A stretch of 64,000 nucleotides of DNA. Source: Gordonia prachuapensis (lineage in GTDB: Bacteria; Actinomycetota; Actinomycetes; Mycobacteriales; Mycobacteriaceae). Where the stretch lies: positions 1 to 64,000 of the forward strand of contig NZ_JAZDUE010000014.1 of NCBI RefSeq assembly GCF_036350515.1, read 5' to 3'. The translations under genes and the position numbers were made by a program. The notes under the pieces were generated by a model. It had not been told where the DNA came from. It did no database searches and saw only the letters and a list, made by a program, of their open reading frames with translations. Shown one piece after another: positions 60,578 through 64,000 of this stretch (its first letter is position 1; each line of letters starts with the position of its first letter).

Positions 60578-62422
60578 ATGCCAGCTCTGAGGTCCCGGAC
60601 CACCACCGTCGGACGCGAAGCCGCGGGCGCGCGCTCACTCTGGCGCGCCACCGGTATGACCGACGACGACTTCGGTAAGCCGATCATCGCGATCGCGAAC
60701 TCCTACACCCAGTTCGTGCCGGGACACGTGCACCTCAAGGATGTCGGCGAGATCGTCGCCGACGCGGTGCGTGCGGCCGGCGGTGTCCCGCGGGAGTTCC
60801 ACACGATCGCGGTCGACGACGGCATCGCCATGGGTCACGGCGGGATGCTGTACTCGTTGCCGAGCCGCGAGATCATCGCCGACTCGGTCGAATACATGGT
60901 CAACGCCCACACCGCGGACGCACTGGTGTGTATCTCCAACTGCGACAAGATCACTCCCGGCATGCTCAACGCCGCGATGCGGCTCGACATCCCCACCGTC
61001 TTCGTGTCGGGTGGCCCGATGGAGGCAGGCAAGGCCGTCGTCGTCGGTGACGTCGCCCATCCCTCGTCTGACCTCATCACCACCATCTCGGCATCGGCCA
61101 ACAGCGCCGTCGACGACGCGGGACTCAGCGAGGTCGAGCGGTCGGCCTGCCCCACCTGTGGCTCGTGTTCGGGCATGTTCACCGCGAACTCGATGAACTG
61201 CCTCACCGAGGCCCTCGGACTGGCGCTGCCGGGCAACGGATCCACCCTCGCCACGCACGAGGCGCGCCGAGCGCTCTTCGAACGTGCGGGCCGCGTCGTC
61301 GTCGAGGCGGCCACCCGCTGGTACCGCGACGACGACGAGTCCGTGCTGCCCCGGAACATCGCATCGGCCACGGCGTTTCGGAATGCCATGGCGCTCGACG
61401 TCGCGATGGGCGGCTCCACCAACACGGTGTTGCACATCCTCGCCGCCGCACAGGAGGGCGAGGTGGCAGATTTCGATCTGTCGGTCATCGACCAGATCAG
61501 CCGCAATGTGCCGTGTCTGTCGAAGGTGTCGCCGAACTCCGACTATCACATGGAGGACGTGCACCGTGCCGGCGGCATCCCGGCGATCCTCGGCGAACTA
61601 CGGCGTGCCGGATTGATCGACGACACCGCCTCCACCGTGCACAGTCCGTCGATCGCACAGTTCCTCGACGACTGGGACATCCGCGGCGGCTCGGCCGTTC
61701 CCGAAGCGTTCGAACTCTTCCACGCGGCGCCCGGCGGAGTCCGCACGACCACGCCGTTCTCCACCGCCAACCGGTGGAAGTCGTTGGACACCGACGCGGC
61801 GGGCGGGTGTATCCGCGACCTCGAGCACGCCTACACCGTCGAAGGTGGTCTGTGTGTGTTGCGCGGCAACCTGGCACCTGATGGCGCGGTCCTCAAGACG
61901 GCCGGCATCGACGAGGATCTGTGGCACTTCGAGGGGCCGGCGCGTGTCGTCGAGAGCCAGGAGGAAGCGGTCCAGGTGATCCTGTCGAAGACCATCCAGG
62001 CCGGCGAGGTCCTGGTCGTGCGGTACGAGGGCCCGTCCGGCGGACCGGGAATGCAGGAGATGCTCCATCCGACCGCCTTCATGAAGGGCACCGGGATGGG
62101 CCGCAAGTGTGCGCTCATCACCGACGGCCGCTTCTCGGGCGGCTCGTCGGGTCTTTCGGTGGGGCACATGTCGCCCGAGGCCGCCTCCGGCGGCGCGATC
62201 GGCCTGATCGAGGACGGCGACCCGGTGCTGATCGACGTCGCGACGCGTCGGCTCGAGGTGCTGATCGACGACGACGTCCTCGCCGAGCGTCGAGCCAAGA
62301 TGGAGGCCTCGGAGCGCCCGTGGCAGCCGAAGGAGCGTCAGCGTCCGGTCACCACGGCGCTGCGGGCGTACGCGAAGCTGGCCACCTCGGCCGACCGCGG
62401 CGCCGTCCGATCCGTCGACTGA
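60578..62422 (+). CDS. ilvD: Dihydroxy-acid dehydratase
   Basis: The third common enzyme of valine, leucine and isoleucine synthesis. The 614-residue protein has the Fe-S cysteines in CISNCDKITPGM and CPTCGSCSGMFTANSMNC, and DGRFSGGSSGLSVGHMSPEA near the C-terminus. The start is ATG 60578 with CGAGG upstream. It lies close to ilvBNC but on the opposite strand, as in Corynebacterium; in M. tuberculosis ilvD is elsewhere. It ends 23 bp before the convergent DoxX-type gene. Confidence 0.96.
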   Translation: MPALRSRTTTVGREAAGARSLWRATGMTDDDFGKPIIAIANSYTQFVPGHVHLKDVGEIVADAVRAAGGVPREFHTIAVDDGIAMGHGGMLYSLPSREIIADSVEYMVNAHTADALVCISNCDKITPGMLNAAMRLDIPTVFVSGGPMEAGKAVVVGDVAHPSSDLITTISASANSAVDDAGLSEVERSACPTCGSCSGMFTANSMNCLTEALGLALPGNGSTLATHEARRALFERAGRVVVEAATRWYRDDDESVLPRNIASATAFRNAMALDVAMGGSTNTVLHILAAAQEGEVADFDLSVIDQISRNVPCLSKVSPNSDYHMEDVHRAGGIPAILGELRRAGLIDDTASTVHSPSIAQFLDDWDIRGGSAVPEAFELFHAAPGGVRTTTPFSTANRWKSLDTDAAGGCIRDLEHAYTVEGGLCVLRGNLAPDGAVLKTAGIDEDLWHFEGPARVVESQEEAVQVILSKTIQAGEVLVVRYEGPSGGPGMQEMLHPTAFMKGTGMGRKCALITDGRFSGGSSGLSVGHMSPEAASGGAIGLIEDGDPVLIDVATRRLEVLIDDDVLAERRAKMEASERPWQPKERQRPVTTALRAYAKLATSADRGAVRSVD

Positions 62423-62444
62423 GGGACGCTCTCCCAAACCGCCG

Positions 62445-63665
62445 TCAGCCGGTCGGGTTGCCCGGCGACTCGAACGGGTTGGTCCCGTTGAAGATCAGCC
62501 ACACCGCGACAGCGGCACCGATCCCCACCAGCAGCATCGCTGCGGAGCCCCAGGCCGGGCGCCGGGACCAGCCGCGGGGGGCGTCGATGGAGATCCGGCC
62601 GGGGCCGGTCAGGATGATGGCCGCCGCGCAGACCGCCAGCAGCAACTCGTATTCGATGCCCGGGCCACCGCCGCCGGTGGCGAAGAACCACACGCCGCCG
62701 GCGAGTGTGGCCTTGTAGGCCGCCGCGACCAGCATCACCCCGAGCACCGCGGACGCGGCCAGTGGCGTGAAGAGCCCGATCACCAGCAGCAGTCCGCCCA
62801 GCGTCTCCGACAGTGCGCCGACGATCGCCAGCGGCCGCGCGGCATCCGCCTGGAACCCGATCGCCGGGTTCGCATCGTTGACGAGCATGTCCTCGAAGCC
62901 GGAGAGACGCGGCCCGTTCCACCAGCCGAACAACTTCTGCGCACCGTGCGCCATCGCGATCACCCCGACCGCACAGCGCAGCAGGAGCAGGCCCAGATCG
63001 ATGGTCCCGCGCCGGGCGCGGCGCTCGGCGTCCGCGAGGTCCTCCTCGACCGACCGCAGTCGCTCGTCGCCGACCGGTGCGTCGCGCTGTTCGTAGCCGG
63101 CGGGGTCGTCGGACGGCACGGCCGCATATGCCTCGGCGGCCGGATACGGTTCGGACGCGTCCCGATAGCCCTCGGTCGGCGGCAGATACGCCTCGGTCGG
63201 GGTCGGCGTCGGCGGCAACGGGTCATGTTCGTCAGCGGCGGCGAACCGGGTCGTTCGGGCATCCGCGGCGGGTACCGCGAATCGGGCGGTCGGATCGTCG
63301 GCGGCCGGTTCACGTCCCTCGACCGCACCGGGCGGACGCCGGTCGATCATCGCCTCGGTCGGCGGGGTCGGGTCGGCCTCGGGCGGAGCAGTCGGCGGCT
63401 TCGGCGGCGGAGTCGGGGTTGCCGGCCCGTTCGAGTCCGCCGTCATCGACCGGGTCGCCACCTCGTCGGGTCCTATGTCGTCGAGGTCGTCGACCCGGGA
63501 GGCGCCCCCGGGCCCCGGGTTCGCGTGCCGGGCGTAGAAGGTGTCGCGCTCCTCGGTGGGTATCCGCCGCCGTCGTTGCGCCCCGGCCTCACCGAGGTCG
63601 ATCTCACCCGTGGGTTCGTCGTACGGACTGGAGCCGCCGCCCGCGGCCGGGTCACGTTCGCTCAC
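62445..63665 (-). CDS. DoxX-family membrane protein with a long disordered N-terminus
   Basis: A 406-residue protein. Residues 1-235 are low complexity (Pro, Glu, Ala, Asp; repeated TPPP, EAYLPPTEGY), probably cytoplasmic and unstructured. Residues 240-400 form a DoxX domain: LLLLRCAVGVIAMAHGAQKLFGWW and further helices up to the C-terminus. The DoxX family acts in redox or thiol homeostasis in some mycobacteria (Rv3005c is the positional homologue). GTG 63665 is preceded by no strong ribosome binding site. It is divergent from the lppZ-like gene. Confidence 0.83.
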   Translation of the reverse strand: MSERDPAAGGGSSPYDEPTGEIDLGEAGAQRRRRIPTEERDTFYARHANPGPGGASRVDDLDDIGPDEVATRSMTADSNGPATPTPPPKPPTAPPEADPTPPTEAMIDRRPPGAVEGREPAADDPTARFAVPAADARTTRFAAADEHDPLPPTPTPTEAYLPPTEGYRDASEPYPAAEAYAAVPSDDPAGYEQRDAPVGDERLRSVEEDLADAERRARRGTIDLGLLLLRCAVGVIAMAHGAQKLFGWWNGPRLSGFEDMLVNDANPAIGFQADAARPLAIVGALSETLGGLLLVIGLFTPLAASAVLGVMLVAAAYKATLAGGVWFFATGGGGPGIEYELLLAVCAAAIILTGPGRISIDAPRGWSRRPAWGSAAMLLVGIGAAVAVWLIFNGTNPFESPGNPTG

Positions 63666-63747
63666 GCCTCCGACTGTAGGCGCAGTGCCCGCGAGGCGGG
63701 CCGAGCAGCGCGCGGTGAGTCGGAAACGATCGCCTACCCTGGGTGGC

Positions 63748-64000
63748 ATGCGCATGGGGTGGCCGAGGTCAGGGGGCGACCGTCAACGGTCGGCATCGAC
63801 GCGCCGCACCCGCACGACTCGTGTGCTGGTCGGGGCGGCAGTGGGTCTGCTGGTGATCGCCGCCACCGGCTGCGCGGATTTCACCGAGCAGGACCGGGCG
63901 CAGGACGCGGGCGCGTGGAGCGCCAACAACGAGTCGCCGGCCCGTCAGGAACAGCCGCGCCCGTCGCCCACCGAACCGCCTGCACCACCTCCGCCGGGTC
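63748..64000 (+). CDS. lppZ: Lipoprotein, LppZ-like (N-terminal part, cut by window end)
   Basis: The frame from ATG 63748 reads MRMGWPRSGG..., a basic N-region, then the hydrophobic LVGAAVGLLVIAATGC with lipobox cysteine 42. Next comes a Pro-rich linker ending PTEPPAPPPPG at the edge. The position after the DoxX gene matches Rv3006 (lppZ), a secreted PQQ-type sugar dehydrogenase-like lipoprotein, but the catalytic domain is outside the window. The upstream 82 bp hold the divergent promoters. Confidence 0.72.
   Translation, partial: MRMGWPRSGGDRQRSASTRRTRTTRVLVGAAVGLLVIAATGCADFTEQDRAQDAGAWSANNESPARQEQPRPSPTEPPAPPPPG

Noticed and set aside
60483..60590. Val-rich short frame before ilvD as a leader peptide
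   Set aside because: It has a few Val codons but overlaps the ilvD start, continues for 35 codons without a terminator hairpin and lacks a tight run of branched-chain codons.

Overview
The window is a high-GC actinobacterial chromosome segment from the order Mycobacteriales, most likely Gordonia or a close relative. I infer this from gene content and order, not from a marker gene. Genes pack tightly, many start codons overlap the previous stop (ATGA, GTGA, TGATG), GTG starts are common, and two blocks follow mycobacterial order as I remember it: Rv2404c-Rv2427c (lepA to proA) and Rv2973c-Rv3006 (recG to lppZ). Most of the window is core chromosome. The accessory material is small.

Layout. 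1-660: the tail of an IS630-type transposase and four tandem palindromic repeat units. 663-5364: an M3 peptidase, elongation factor 4 (lepA) and a small alpha/beta hydrolase. 5443-9049: a translationally coupled operon of a circularly permuted ATP-grasp protein, an alpha-E protein and a transglutaminase-like protease. 9116-10744: a sulfotransferase, then rpsT with its terminator. 10804-14304: holA, comEC and comEA. 14416-17843: nadD, rsfS, gpgP, octT and degV, which link NAD synthesis, ribosome silencing and methylglucose lipopolysaccharide synthesis. 17896-21529: proA with a MoxR ATPase and VWA protein.

21.6-26.1 kb is the junction between the two syntenic blocks. It carries a DUF222/HNH nuclease behind a probable LexA box, an MFS transporter, a heme-binding-type protein and a membrane-anchored HNH nuclease.

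26.2-40.9 kb: recG, a DAK2/FakA-like protein, rpmB, an enoyl-CoA hydratase, ung, a gamma-carbonic anhydrase, thiL, a lone RAM domain, a 160-bp MITE-like element, a DUF3515 protein, gpsA, the F420 gene fbiD, ppk1, mutT1 and hupB. 41-63 kb is dominated by branched-chain amino acid synthesis: leuCD with a divergent IclR regulator, leuB behind serA, ilvBNC behind an attenuator with a 15-residue leader peptide, and ilvD. Between these lie an F420-type oxidoreductase, an SGNH hydrolase, tRNA-Gln and tRNA-Glu, gltX, a fumarylacetoacetase-family hydrolase, a second MFS transporter, a GntR/DUF1648 pair, a secreted serine protease and small membrane proteins. The window ends inside a lipoprotein gene like lppZ.

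I found no CRISPR array, prophage or obvious defence island. The most interesting items are the MITE-like hairpin with TA flanks, the dispersed palindromic repeats, the uncharacterised ATP-grasp/alpha-E/transglutaminase operon with a histone-like tail, the ilvB attenuator, the LexA-controlled DUF222 nuclease and the leaderless autoregulated GntR promoter.
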